A stretch of DNA of 64,000 nucleotides from Thiobacillus denitrificans (GTDB lineage Bacteria; Pseudomonadota; Gammaproteobacteria; Burkholderiales; Thiobacillaceae): NCBI GenBank assembly GCA_020723405.1, contig DYIY01000003.1, positions 62,001 through 126,000 on the forward strand. Reading direction: 5' to 3'. Numbering within the stretch: position 1 is the stretch's first letter; each line of letters starts with the position of its first letter. This document shows positions 9,742-17,736 of the stretch, one piece after another. Under the pieces are notes generated by a model. That model saw only the letters and a program-made list of their open reading frames with translations, did not search any database and had not been told where the DNA came from. The position numbers and the translations under genes were made by a program.

Positions 9742-10773
9742 ATGTCTGGAAAGACCTTGTCACGAATCATGTCCACCCACGATCTCCGCCTCTGGCAACA
9801 CGCCCACGACTACGCCACCGCCGAACAACGCCAGGCGGAGCGGCGCACCCGCTGGGTGGTGGGCCTCACCTTCCTGACCATGCTGGTGGAACTGGCGGCG
9901 GGCTGGTTCACCGGTTCCATGGCCCTGCTGGCCGACGCCTGGCACATGGCCAGCCACGTGGGGGCCCTGGGCCTGGCGGCCTTTGCCTACGATTTCGCCC
10001 GGCGCCATGCGGGGGACACCCGCTACACCTTCGGCACCGGCAAGGTGTCGGCCCTGGCCGGCTACAGCAGCGCCCTGCTGCTGGGCGGCGTGGCGGCCTG
10101 GATGGTCTGGGAATCCCTGCAACGGCTCCTGGCCCCGCTGCCCATCCGCTATGGCGAAGCCATGGCCGTGGCGGTCCTGGGTCTGGCGGTGAACCTGGCC
10201 AGCGCCTGGCTGCTGGATCACGACCACCACCCTGGGCACGATCACCACGACGAGGATCACCATGCCCATGACCACGATCACCACGACCATGAACACCATC
10301 CCGGCCACCACCACGACCACGTGGACCACAACCTGCGCGCCGCCTACCTGCACGTGCTGGCCGATGCCCTGACCTCGGTGCTGGCCATCCTGGCCCTGGC
10401 CGGCGGCATGGTCTGGGGCTGGTCCTTCCTGGACCCCATGATGGGGTTCGTGGGGGCCGCCCTGGTGGGCCGCTGGGCCTGGGGCCTGGCCGGCGAAAGC
10501 GCCCGGGTGCTGCTGGACGCCGAAGACCACGGCGCCACCGCCGCCGAGATCCGCCGCCGCATCGCCGCCCTGCCCGACCACGAGGTGGCCGACCTGCACC
10601 TGTGGCGGGTGGGTCCCGCCAGCCGGGCCTGCATCGTCTCCCTGCTCACCCACGAACCCCGGCCCCTGGAGGAATACCGGGCCCTGCTGGCCCCGGTGCC
10701 GGGCCTGGACCACCTGACGGTGGAGGTCAACCAATGCCGGGACGCCCGCTGCCTGGCCCCGGCCCGGCCCTGA
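9742..10773 (+). CDS. Cation diffusion facilitator (DmeF-like divalent metal exporter)
   Basis: 343-aa inner-membrane metal/proton antiporter of the CDF family, predicted to export Zn2+, Co2+ or Ni2+ from the cytosol. Six membrane segments are visible. TM2 carries HMASHVGAL-type metal ligands (LADAWHMASH) and TM5 the second ligand set (HVLADALTSVL). Between TM4 and TM5 is a very His/Asp-rich cytoplasmic loop, residues about 157-197 (HDHHPGHDHHDEDHHAH and further HxHxD repeats), the DmeF hallmark. ATG 9769 (MSTHDLRLWQH) matches the family start and is an alternative; 9742 has a better G-rich upstream sequence. The gene downstream begins two bases after the stop. Confidence 0.88.
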   Translation: MSGKTLSRIMSTHDLRLWQHAHDYATAEQRQAERRTRWVVGLTFLTMLVELAAGWFTGSMALLADAWHMASHVGALGLAAFAYDFARRHAGDTRYTFGTGKVSALAGYSSALLLGGVAAWMVWESLQRLLAPLPIRYGEAMAVAVLGLAVNLASAWLLDHDHHPGHDHHDEDHHAHDHDHHDHEHHPGHHHDHVDHNLRAAYLHVLADALTSVLAILALAGGMVWGWSFLDPMMGFVGAALVGRWAWGLAGESARVLLDAEDHGATAAEIRRRIAALPDHEVADLHLWRVGPASRACIVSLLTHEPRPLEEYRALLAPVPGLDHLTVEVNQCRDARCLAPARP

Positions 10774-10774
10774 C

Positions 10775-11179
10775 ATGGCCAGCCAGCGGGAAAGCTTCGA
10801 GCGGGGCCCGGTGCTGGCCAGCATGGATTCGGCCCTGCCCGCCGCCACCTACAACCTGACCCGCATCCTCCTGGCCGACAACCCGGCCGGCTGCGTGTTC
10901 GTGCCCATCCGGTCCATGCAGTACCTGGCGGTCATCGACCGGGAGGAGATCATCTTCGTGGACAGCCAGTACCGGCGCTGGGTGGAAGTGGCCTGGCAGG
11001 CCTTCCAGCCCCAGGCCCGCAGTGCCCTGGACCAACCGGTGGCCTACCGGGCGGCATTCCACACCCCCGACGGCCGGGAGACCCAGCGCCGGCTCCAGAC
11101 CGAGTTCCACCGGGCCCTGGCCCTGCTGGATCTGCGCCGGCCGGCGCCCGGCGAGGCCCGCGTTCTGCCCCTGCGCTAG
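10775..11179 (+). CDS. Conserved-looking cytosolic protein of unknown function
   Basis: 134 aa, no signal peptide or membrane helix. Notable segments are LTRILLADNPAGCVFVPIRSMQYLAVIDREEIIFVD and GRRWVEVAWQAFQP-like sequence (RRWVEVAWQAFQPQARSAL). It starts two bases after the CDF exporter stop and so is probably cotranscribed. It ends convergent with terC, overlapping it by four bases. Base use matches its neighbours, supporting a real gene. I do not recognise the family; a link to metal homeostasis is only positional. Confidence 0.6.
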   Translation: MASQRESFERGPVLASMDSALPAATYNLTRILLADNPAGCVFVPIRSMQYLAVIDREEIIFVDSQYRRWVEVAWQAFQPQARSALDQPVAYRAAFHTPDGRETQRRLQTEFHRALALLDLRRPAPGEARVLPLR

Positions 11180-12141
11180 TCCCGATGTCCCTGCTTGCGG
11201 CTGGCCGCCAGGCTGGCCACCACCGAACTGGCGATGATCAGGCCCACCACGCCCAGGGCCAGGCCGATGGGAATCTTGTAGACGTCCACCAGCAGCATCT
11301 TGGCCCCCACGAACACCAGCACCAGGGCCAGGCCGTACTTGAGCAGGTGGAAGCGGCCGGCCATGTCGGCCAGCAGGAAGTAGAGGGCCCGCAGGCCCAG
11401 GATGGCGAAGATGTTGGAGGTGAAGACGATGAACGGGTCCGTGGTGATGGCGAAAATGGCCGGAATGGAATCCACCGCGAAGATCAGATCGGTGACCTCG
11501 ATGAGCACCAGCACCAGGAACAGGGGCGTGAACCAGCGTACCCCGTCCTTCATCACGGTGAAGCGCTCGCCGTGGTATTCGCTGGTAACCCGCAGGTGGC
11601 CGCGCATCCAGCGCAGGGCCGGGTTCTTCTCCAGGTCCGGTTCCTGGTCGGCGAACACCAGCATCTTGATGCCGGTGAGCACCAGGAAGGCGCCGAACAG
11701 GTAGATGACCCAATGGAACTGGGATACCACCCAGGCGCCCGCCAGGATCATCACGGCGCGCATGACGATGGCCCCCAGGACCCCGTAGATCAGCACCCGG
11801 CGCTGGAATTCGGGGGGTACGGCGAAATAGGAGAAGACCATGAGGAAGACGAAGATGTTGTCCACCGACAGGGATTTCTCGATGAGGTAGCCGGTGAAGA
11901 ATTCCAGGGCCTTGGCGTTGGCCACCTCCCGGCCCAGGCTGCCGTCCAGGTGCCACCAGAGCAGGCCGTTGAAGGCGAAGGCCAGGCTGACCCAGGCCAG
12001 GCTCCAGCCCGCCGCCTCCTTCACCGAGACCTTGTGGGCCTGGCGCCCGCCCAGCACGAACAGGTCCAGGGCCAGCATGGCGATGACGAAGACGATGAAC
12101 CCGGCCCACAGGGCCGGGGTACCGATGGTGATGGTGTCCAT
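11176..12141 (-). CDS. TerC family membrane protein (Alx/TerC)
   Basis: 321-aa integral membrane protein with about nine hydrophobic helices. TerC signatures are clear: SLSVDNIFVF in the first half, and LVLIEVTDLIFAVDSIPAIF in the second, with buried acidic residues typical of the LysE/TerC superfamily. Family members move Mn2+/Ca2+ across the inner membrane or secretory route (Alx, MeeF/MeeY-type); older links are to tellurite resistance. It starts 14 bases after dgkA ends, so it is likely in one transcript with dgkA and the PAP2 gene; no manganese riboswitch space exists in front of it. Confidence 0.9.
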   Translation of the reverse strand: MDTITIGTPALWAGFIVFVIAMLALDLFVLGGRQAHKVSVKEAAGWSLAWVSLAFAFNGLLWWHLDGSLGREVANAKALEFFTGYLIEKSLSVDNIFVFLMVFSYFAVPPEFQRRVLIYGVLGAIVMRAVMILAGAWVVSQFHWVIYLFGAFLVLTGIKMLVFADQEPDLEKNPALRWMRGHLRVTSEYHGERFTVMKDGVRWFTPLFLVLVLIEVTDLIFAVDSIPAIFAITTDPFIVFTSNIFAILGLRALYFLLADMAGRFHLLKYGLALVLVFVGAKMLLVDVYKIPIGLALGVVGLIIASSVVASLAASRKQGHRD

Positions 12142-12155
12142 GGACGGTCTTCCTC

Positions 12156-12539
12156 TCAGCGCGAACGCAACATCTCTTCCACTTCGAAGCCCAGCACCAG
12201 CAGCCAGGCCAGCATGGCCAGGCCCACGGCGGCCGCGGCGATGTCCTTGATCACCGCGATCTTCTCGCTATATCGGGGCTCGACGAAATCGCACAAGGCC
12301 TCGATGGCGCTGTTGAACATCTCCGCCACCAGCACGAACACGGTCACCACCAGCAGAAGGAGGCTGTCCAGGCTGTCGCGCAGGAGCAGGGTGGCGATGA
12401 GGACGGGCACCGTGGCCACCAGCTTCCAGGTCACGCTCAGGTCGTAGAACACGGCGTAGCGCAGGCCGGAGACCACGGTGCGCAGCTTGCGCAGGGGGTG
12501 GTAACCCGGTTCCCCGGTGCCCAGGAATTTGTTGCGCAT
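12156..12539 (-). CDS. dgkA: Diacylglycerol kinase
   Basis: 127-aa integral membrane kinase that recycles diacylglycerol to phosphatidic acid. Length and layout match DgkA: a short cytosolic N-terminus and three membrane helices. The catalytic stretch FVLVAEMFNSAIEALCDFVE holds the conserved E...N...E residues. A downstream K-D segment (IAVIKDIAAAAV) follows, as in the family. It is three bases from the PAP2 phosphatase gene, which would act on phosphatidate or undecaprenyl pyrophosphate, so the pair probably shares lipid-phosphate recycling. Confidence 0.93.
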   Translation of the reverse strand: MRNKFLGTGEPGYHPLRKLRTVVSGLRYAVFYDLSVTWKLVATVPVLIATLLLRDSLDSLLLLVVTVFVLVAEMFNSAIEALCDFVEPRYSEKIAVIKDIAAAAVGLAMLAWLLVLGFEVEEMLRSR

Positions 12540-12542
12540 GGC

Positions 12543-13157
12543 TCATCCCCTCCTTTCCGAAAGGCTGCCCAGCAGCCGGTGCAGGCCCGCCACCCACAGA
12601 CCGGCGGCCAGGGCCCCGGCCAGCACGTCGGTGGGGAAATGGACCTGGAGATGGATGCGCGACCAGCCCACCAGGGCGGCCGCCAGGGCCAGCAGGGGCC
12701 AGGCCCAGGCCCGGCGGCGGCCGGCCAGCAGGGCCAGGGCCAGGGCCACGGCCACCGCCTGCATGGTGTGGGCGCTGGGATAGGCGGCGTCGGCGGGCAG
12801 ACCGGCCAGGGCCGGGAACAGGTCCGGCCGGGGGCGGGCCACCCAGGCCTTGAACAGTTGCGCCAGGGCCGTGGCGCCCAGCAGGCCCCCCGCCAGCAGC
12901 AGGGCCGGCCGGGAACGGCCTGCCCGCCAGTGGATGAACGCCAGTCCCAGGCACACCGGCAGCAGCAGCCAGAGGGAGCCCAGCCAGGTCACCGCTGCCA
13001 TCGCCGGGTCCAGGGCCGGGGCGCGCAGGGCGTCGGCCAGGCGCAGGCCTTCCCGGTCCAGGAGCGGAACGGCGCAGTCCCCGTCCGGGCAGAGCAGCCA
13101 GCCACCCCCGGCCAGCACGGCCAGGGCGGAAGTCCAGAGCAACAGCACCAGCGGCAT
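12543..13157 (-). CDS. PAP2-family membrane phosphatase
   Basis: 204-aa polytopic protein with the three phosphatidic-acid-phosphatase motifs: KAWVARPRP, YPSAHTM and SRIHLQVHFPTDVLAG (catalytic His in the last two). Likely substrates are phosphatidate, phosphatidylglycerol phosphate or undecaprenyl pyrophosphate, dephosphorylated on the periplasmic face. It is directly upstream of dgkA. The length is about that of PgpB/BcrC-type enzymes; the exact substrate cannot be assigned. Confidence 0.88.
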   Translation of the reverse strand: MPLVLLLWTSALAVLAGGGWLLCPDGDCAVPLLDREGLRLADALRAPALDPAMAAVTWLGSLWLLLPVCLGLAFIHWRAGRSRPALLLAGGLLGATALAQLFKAWVARPRPDLFPALAGLPADAAYPSAHTMQAVAVALALALLAGRRRAWAWPLLALAAALVGWSRIHLQVHFPTDVLAGALAAGLWVAGLHRLLGSLSERRG

Positions 13158-13242
13158 CGAAGTTTCCTTTTACGCCCGGAGGCGGGATCCGTCCGGACTT
13201 AGTCAGAACCCCGGCCCGGCGGGTTCCGCGGACCAGGATGGC

Positions 13243-13431
13243 ATGTCCCGGACTGCCGGACCAGCCCTGCCCCGCTGCAACTACGACACCGCCGCCGCCA
13301 TCGCCCACACCCACGCCACCAAGGCCCGGGTGGAGGACGTGTTCGGAGGTGAATTCCCCGCCCTGGCCGACAAGATGCACAGCCGCACCGCGGTGCAGAA
13401 CTGGCAGTCCCGGGCGCTGGAGCAGGTGTGA
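13243..13431 (+). CDS. Possible small protein, unrecognised (62 aa)
   Basis: ATG-initiated frame with G/C-biased third positions, ending QNWQSRALEQV. The middle, HTHATKARVEDVFGGEFPAL, reads like real protein, but no family is recognised and no clear ribosome-binding site is present. It lies alone between the divergent PAP2 gene and the GGDEF-EAL gene. It could be a remnant of a larger gene. Low confidence. Confidence 0.3.
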   Translation: MSRTAGPALPRCNYDTAAAIAHTHATKARVEDVFGGEFPALADKMHSRTAVQNWQSRALEQV

Positions 13432-13848
13432 GACGGTGCCGCGGGCGTGTGCCGAAGCCCGTAGAGCCCCATGGGTGGGCAAGCGGACCAGGGACATGCA
13501 GCGGCTGGCGGGGCCGGGCGCCTCCGCGCGTCTTTCCCCGGAACACCGGCCGGCGCTCCCGGTGCCCGGAACCCAGGCATTCCCTTCAGTGACAAGCGCA
13601 GGCGACTTTGCTTCAATAGGCCCCCGACCCTTCACCCGGCCGGGCCGCTGGACTGGCCGGTGCGGTTCCCTCCAGTAGCACCGGGGTCCCCGGAGCTGGC
13701 AAGGCGCCCGGCGTCGCCCTGCAACCCCGGGGCGTACGGGTCCCCGGCAGCGGGGTCTGCCTGCGGCGGGTACCTGTCCCCACGGCCGGGGTGGTTTTCA
13801 GGGCCCGGGTTTGCATGACGCTGCCGATTCGACATTGAAAGGGTTTCA
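13432..13848. other. Intergenic stretch without a supported gene
   Basis: About 417 GC-rich bases before the GGDEF-EAL start. Open frames here lack convincing starts or protein-like composition. No terminator or repeat is obvious. It presumably holds the promoter for the gene at 13849, which I cannot define by eye. Confidence 0.5.
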
Positions 13849-16362
13849 GTGAGCCTGGACACCCCCAGCCTGCGCAACAGGTACATCCTGCTGACGATCG
13901 TGATCGCCGTCTCCGCTGCGGTCGTGGTGTGGTTGTTCTATCGCGACCTGACCCACACCCAGGAGGAGGTGATCGCGCGCCTGGAGCAGTCGCGGGCGTG
14001 GGCCAGGCAGCTCGACGAAATCCGCAACGACTACACCCGGCTCTACCAGGACATCGACCTGTTCCTGCTCGATCCCCTGCGCGGACGGCGGCCCCGGGAA
14101 ATCCAGGCCAGCGTCGACCTGGCCGTGGGCAAGATCGCCGCCTTTCACGCCACGCTGGAGCAGGCCCGGAGTGACATGCAATACCCCGTGCAGCACCTGC
14201 ACGATGACCTGCTGGTGCTGCGCGGCCTCAGTGACGACCTCTTCAAGTCGCGCATGGACGTGCGCAGGCAGTATCCGGGCATGGCCATCTCCGCCTTCGA
14301 CATGGTGCCATTCCAGCAGAACGTGTCGAACGGCTTCGGCATCCTGATCAACGAGATCGAGAGCGGGAGCCTGAAGCCCGCCAGCCCGCAGATCTATCCC
14401 ACCCTGCTGAAGGCGCACGGCATCTGGTCGAACGTGGTCTCCCAGATGCGCATCTACCTGGCCAACCGGTTTGCCTCGTTCTCCAATTCGATCCTGGTGG
14501 AGCAGTCCCGTTCCCTGGATGACCTGTACGCCCAGCTCCTGGAAAAGATCGAGATCATCAAGCAGGCCTACGCCAGGGAGGACAGTTTCGAGGGGGCCGA
14601 AGTCATCAGGGGGATCCAGAGCGATGCGGCCAGGTGGCACGCCCTGTTCCAGTCGGTTCGCCGCGTCTCCGAATCCGAGAAGTGGCGGGGCGACACCCTG
14701 CTCATGAAGACCGAGATCATCCCCCTGATCAACGACATCACCGAGGACTTCCTGGATGCCGAGGGCGAATTGCAGTCATATGAGAAGCAGGTGGCCCAGC
14801 GGCTCCAGGAAAGCAAACGGACCCTGACCCTCTTTCTCGCGACCATGGTCGGACTCTTCCTGGCGTTCATCATGGCGATCCTCGTCTCCCTGGACTGGCT
14901 GGTGTTCCGGCCGCTGGGCGTGGTGGTGGAGGCGCTCAAGGCGCGCACCTTCGACAAGGTCGCCCCCCAGGCCCTGCGGGCCAGCACCCGGGAAATCGGG
15001 CAGTTGATCGAGGCCTACCAGGAAATGGATCGCCAGGTCAGCCAGCGCCAGCATGATCTCGAGCACCAGGCCCTGCATGATGCCCTGACCAGCCTGCCCA
15101 ACCGCTTCCTGCTCAACCAGCGCCTGGAATACCAGTTCCTGTCGGCCGACCGCAACGCCAAGGGCTTCGTCCTGGTGCTGATGGACCTCAACAATTTCAA
15201 GGACATCAACGACGCCCTCGGCCACCTGGCCGGCGACGCCCTGCTGATCGAAGTCGCCCGGCGTCTCGCCGGCCAGGTCCGCAAGAGCGACACCCTCGCC
15301 CGCCTGGGGGGGGATGAATTCGCCCTCCTGCTGCAGGGCGTCTCCCTCGAGGAAGCCCAGCCCCTCGCGCAAGCCATGCATGACGCCCTCACGGCGCCGT
15401 TCAGCATCAACGGCCATGCCATCAACATCGGCATCAGCATCGGCATCGCCGGCTATCCGGACGATGCCGGCGACGCCACCACGTTGCTGCAGCATGCCGA
15501 CATCGCCATGTACTACTCGAAACGGAACCGGCAGCCGTTCGCCTATTACAACGCCAGCCAGGATTTCTTCAGCCAGAACCGCCTGACCCTGAGCAACGAC
15601 CTGCGCCAGGCCATCGAGCACGATCACCTGGAACTGCACTTCCAGCCCCAGGTCGACATGGCCAGCGGCCGTCTGGCCGGGGCGGAGGCGCTGCTGCGCT
15701 GGAAGCATCCCGAACACGGCCACATCCGGCCGGACAAGGTGGTCGAACTGGCCGAGTACATGGGCAGCATCTACACCCTCTCGGCCTGGGTGCTGGACAG
15801 GGCCCTCAGGGAATGCGCGGCCTGGCATGCCCAGGGGCATCGCCTGTCGGTGTCCGTCAACCTGTCGGTGCACGACCTGACGAACACCGGCCTGGGCGAG
15901 CAGATCGACCGCATGCTCGAACGCCATGGCTTGCCCGGCGAGTGCCTCATCCTCGAAATCACCGAAAGCGGGATGATGGACAACCCGGGGCGTTCCATCG
16001 AGATGCTGCGCTCCCTGAGCGCCCGGGGCATCAAGCTGTCCATCGACGATTTCGGCACGGGCTTCTCGTCCCTGGCCTACCTCAAGCTGTTGCCGGTGGA
16101 TGAACTCAAGATCGACAAGTCCTTCGTGCTGGACATGGAGAACAACCCCAGCGACGCCATGATCGTGCAGTCCACCATCGCCCTCGGCCACAACCTGGGC
16201 CTCAAGGTCGTGGCCGAAGGGGTGGAAACCCCGGCGAGCATGGAGCTGATCAAGGTTTACGGCTGTGACCTCACCCAGGGCTATTACATCAGCAAGCCCC
16301 TGCCGGCGAAGGCGTTCGCCGAATTCGCCCGGGACTGGCGGGCACCGTTTCCGGCGCCCTGA
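13849..16362 (+). CDS. Membrane-bound GGDEF-EAL sensor (c-di-GMP turnover)
   Basis: 837 aa. TM1 is at about residues 9-30 and TM2 at about 328-352; the ~300-residue periplasmic part between is helical and unassigned. A GGDEF domain follows with an intact RLGGDEFALLL (about residue 485) and an EAL domain with FQPQVDMASGRLAGAEALLR (about 602-621), so both diguanylate cyclase and phosphodiesterase motifs look complete. Other EAL residues are present (ILEITESGMM, DDFGTGFSSLAYLK, DKSF). GTG 13849 is used; there is no in-frame ATG before the first helix. The stimulus is unknown. It faces the end of the carboxysome operon tail to tail. Confidence 0.9.
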   Translation: MSLDTPSLRNRYILLTIVIAVSAAVVVWLFYRDLTHTQEEVIARLEQSRAWARQLDEIRNDYTRLYQDIDLFLLDPLRGRRPREIQASVDLAVGKIAAFHATLEQARSDMQYPVQHLHDDLLVLRGLSDDLFKSRMDVRRQYPGMAISAFDMVPFQQNVSNGFGILINEIESGSLKPASPQIYPTLLKAHGIWSNVVSQMRIYLANRFASFSNSILVEQSRSLDDLYAQLLEKIEIIKQAYAREDSFEGAEVIRGIQSDAARWHALFQSVRRVSESEKWRGDTLLMKTEIIPLINDITEDFLDAEGELQSYEKQVAQRLQESKRTLTLFLATMVGLFLAFIMAILVSLDWLVFRPLGVVVEALKARTFDKVAPQALRASTREIGQLIEAYQEMDRQVSQRQHDLEHQALHDALTSLPNRFLLNQRLEYQFLSADRNAKGFVLVLMDLNNFKDINDALGHLAGDALLIEVARRLAGQVRKSDTLARLGGDEFALLLQGVSLEEAQPLAQAMHDALTAPFSINGHAINIGISIGIAGYPDDAGDATTLLQHADIAMYYSKRNRQPFAYYNASQDFFSQNRLTLSNDLRQAIEHDHLELHFQPQVDMASGRLAGAEALLRWKHPEHGHIRPDKVVELAEYMGSIYTLSAWVLDRALRECAAWHAQGHRLSVSVNLSVHDLTNTGLGEQIDRMLERHGLPGECLILEITESGMMDNPGRSIEMLRSLSARGIKLSIDDFGTGFSSLAYLKLLPVDELKIDKSFVLDMENNPSDAMIVQSTIALGHNLGLKVVAEGVETPASMELIKVYGCDLTQGYYISKPLPAKAFAEFARDWRAPFPAP

Positions 16363-16427
16363 ACCTGTCGCGACGCCGCGGCCAGGGTGCCGATGGTGAA
16401 AGCCGGCCGGGCACGGACCGGGCCCGG

Positions 16428-16454
16428 AAAAAATCGCCCCCGACCTGCGGGGGC
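16428..16454 (-). terminator. Rho-independent terminator of the cso/sbt operon
   Basis: On the minus strand an 8-bp G/C stem (CGCCCCCG, 5-nt loop CAGGT, CGGGGGCG) is followed by A and a run of six T. It lies 39 bases past the sbtB-like stop, in the right orientation to end the long minus-strand operon. It may also work partly in the plus direction for the GGDEF-EAL gene. Confidence 0.85.
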
Positions 16455-16492
16455 GTGAAACGAGGCCGTGCCTCGGGCTGTGAAGACCGGGT

Positions 16493-16786
16493 TCAGGCGC
16501 TGTGCACTTCCACGGGGCTGGAGAAGATGAGCAGGCCGTAATGGGCCTCGTACTCGCGGCGCAGGTGCTCGGCCACCCGCTCGGCCAGGGCCGGGTCGCA
16601 CAGGATGTCGACGCGGATGTTGCCCTCCTTGCGCCAGGCGCCGCTGCGCCGGCCGTGGGTGCCCAGGCCCCGGGCGTCGGTGATGGTGTAGCCGGTCACG
16701 CCGAGGGGGGGCAGCTCCGCTTCCAGCAGGGGTTCCAGCACGGCCTCGCAGACGATGGTGAGCAGCAGTCGGTTGGGGGTGTTCAT
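16493..16786 (-). CDS. sbtB: SbtB-like PII signalling protein
   Basis: 97-aa GlnB-fold protein (LLLTIVCEAVLEPLLEAELP; GVTGYTITDARGLGTHGRR; GNIRVDILCDPALAERVAEH; C-terminal IFSSPVEVHS). Such PII-like proteins pair with SbtA and gate it according to adenine nucleotide state. It starts two bases after the sbtA stop. Compared with cyanobacterial SbtB it ends without a C-terminal cysteine loop. The nucleotide-binding G-x-G-x-x-G-R-R T-loop base is present. It is the last gene of the operon, before the terminator. Confidence 0.82.
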   Translation of the reverse strand: MNTPNRLLLTIVCEAVLEPLLEAELPPLGVTGYTITDARGLGTHGRRSGAWRKEGNIRVDILCDPALAERVAEHLRREYEAHYGLLIFSSPVEVHSA

Positions 16787-16788
16787 GT

Positions 16789-17733
16789 TCAGGCTCCGAA
16801 TCGGTACAGGGTTTGCGCCATCCAGTAATACACCGGAATGCCCACGAACAGATTGAAGGGGAAGGTGACCCCCAGGGCGGCGCCGATGGACAGGCCCGGG
16901 TTGGCCTCCGGCACGGCGATGCGCATGGCCGCCGGGGCGGCGATGTAGGAGGCGCTGGCGTAGAGGGTGGCGAGCAGCAGGGCGCCGCCCAGGGTGAGGT
17001 CCAGGGCCCAGGCGGTCAGCACGCCGATGAAGCCGGAGATCAGGGGCATGACCATGGCGAAGCCGATGAGGAAGGGCCCCCGGGCCAGCAGGTCCGCCCC
17101 CCGGCCGGCGGCCACCAGGCCCATTTCCAGGAGGAACAGGGCCAGCACCCCCTTGAACAGGTCGAAGAACAGCTTGTCCAGGGGCTGGATGCCCTGGGGA
17201 CCGGCCAGGTAGCCGATCACCAGGCCGCCCACCAGCAGGAAGATGCTCTTGCCGAAGAACACTTCGTGCAGCAATTTGCCCCATTTCACCGTGCCCTGGC
17301 CGTGGCGGGCCAGCAGCACGCCGATCACCAGGGCAGGGATTTCCAGCAGCACCAGGAAGACGATCATGTGGCCCTCGTAGGCCTGGGCCTCCTGGGCCAG
17401 GAAGGTGACGCCGACGGAGAAGGTGACCACGCTGACCGAGCCGTAGTGGGCGGCGATGGAGGCGGAATCGGCGCGGTTCAGCCGCCCCGCCCAGCGCAGC
17501 AGGGGGAAGGCGATGAGGGGGATCAGCGCCCCGGCCAGGACGATGAAGGCCCCATCCAGCAGCATGCCGCCGTCCGCGTGCTCGGCCAGCTTCACCCCAC
17601 CCTTCAGGCCGATGGCCAGCAGCAGGAAGATGGACAGGGCGTCGTAGATGCTGGACGGGATCTTCAGGTCCGAGCGGGCCAGGCCGGCGGCCACGCCGAG
17701 CAGGAAGAACAGCACCACTGGTTCGAAGCTCAT
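16789..17733 (-). CDS. sbtA: Sodium-dependent bicarbonate transporter SbtA
   Basis: 314-aa inner-membrane protein with about ten helices in two inverted halves; SbtA (DUF897) hallmarks include LLLAIGLKGGVKLAE, AAHYGSVSVVTFSVGVTF and YASASYIAAPAAMRIAVPEA. It imports HCO3- with Na+, building the cytosolic bicarbonate pool that the carboxysome uses. Its place between a SulP gene and a PII-like gene is diagnostic. Three bases separate it from the SulP stop. It is expected to be controlled post-translationally by the sbtB product. Confidence 0.9.
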   Translation of the reverse strand: MSFEPVVLFFLLGVAAGLARSDLKIPSSIYDALSIFLLLAIGLKGGVKLAEHADGGMLLDGAFIVLAGALIPLIAFPLLRWAGRLNRADSASIAAHYGSVSVVTFSVGVTFLAQEAQAYEGHMIVFLVLLEIPALVIGVLLARHGQGTVKWGKLLHEVFFGKSIFLLVGGLVIGYLAGPQGIQPLDKLFFDLFKGVLALFLLEMGLVAAGRGADLLARGPFLIGFAMVMPLISGFIGVLTAWALDLTLGGALLLATLYASASYIAAPAAMRIAVPEANPGLSIGAALGVTFPFNLFVGIPVYYWMAQTLYRFGA

Positions 17734-17736
17734 GGC

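Noticed and set aside
12142-12155. Manganese (yybP-ykoY) riboswitch before terC
   Set aside because: Only 14 bases separate terC from dgkA; there is no room for the element.
13157-13848. Possible gene on the minus strand before PAP2
   Set aside because: Open frames here lack starts with ribosome-binding sites and have Arg/Pro-rich shadow composition; only a weak 62-aa plus-strand frame was kept.
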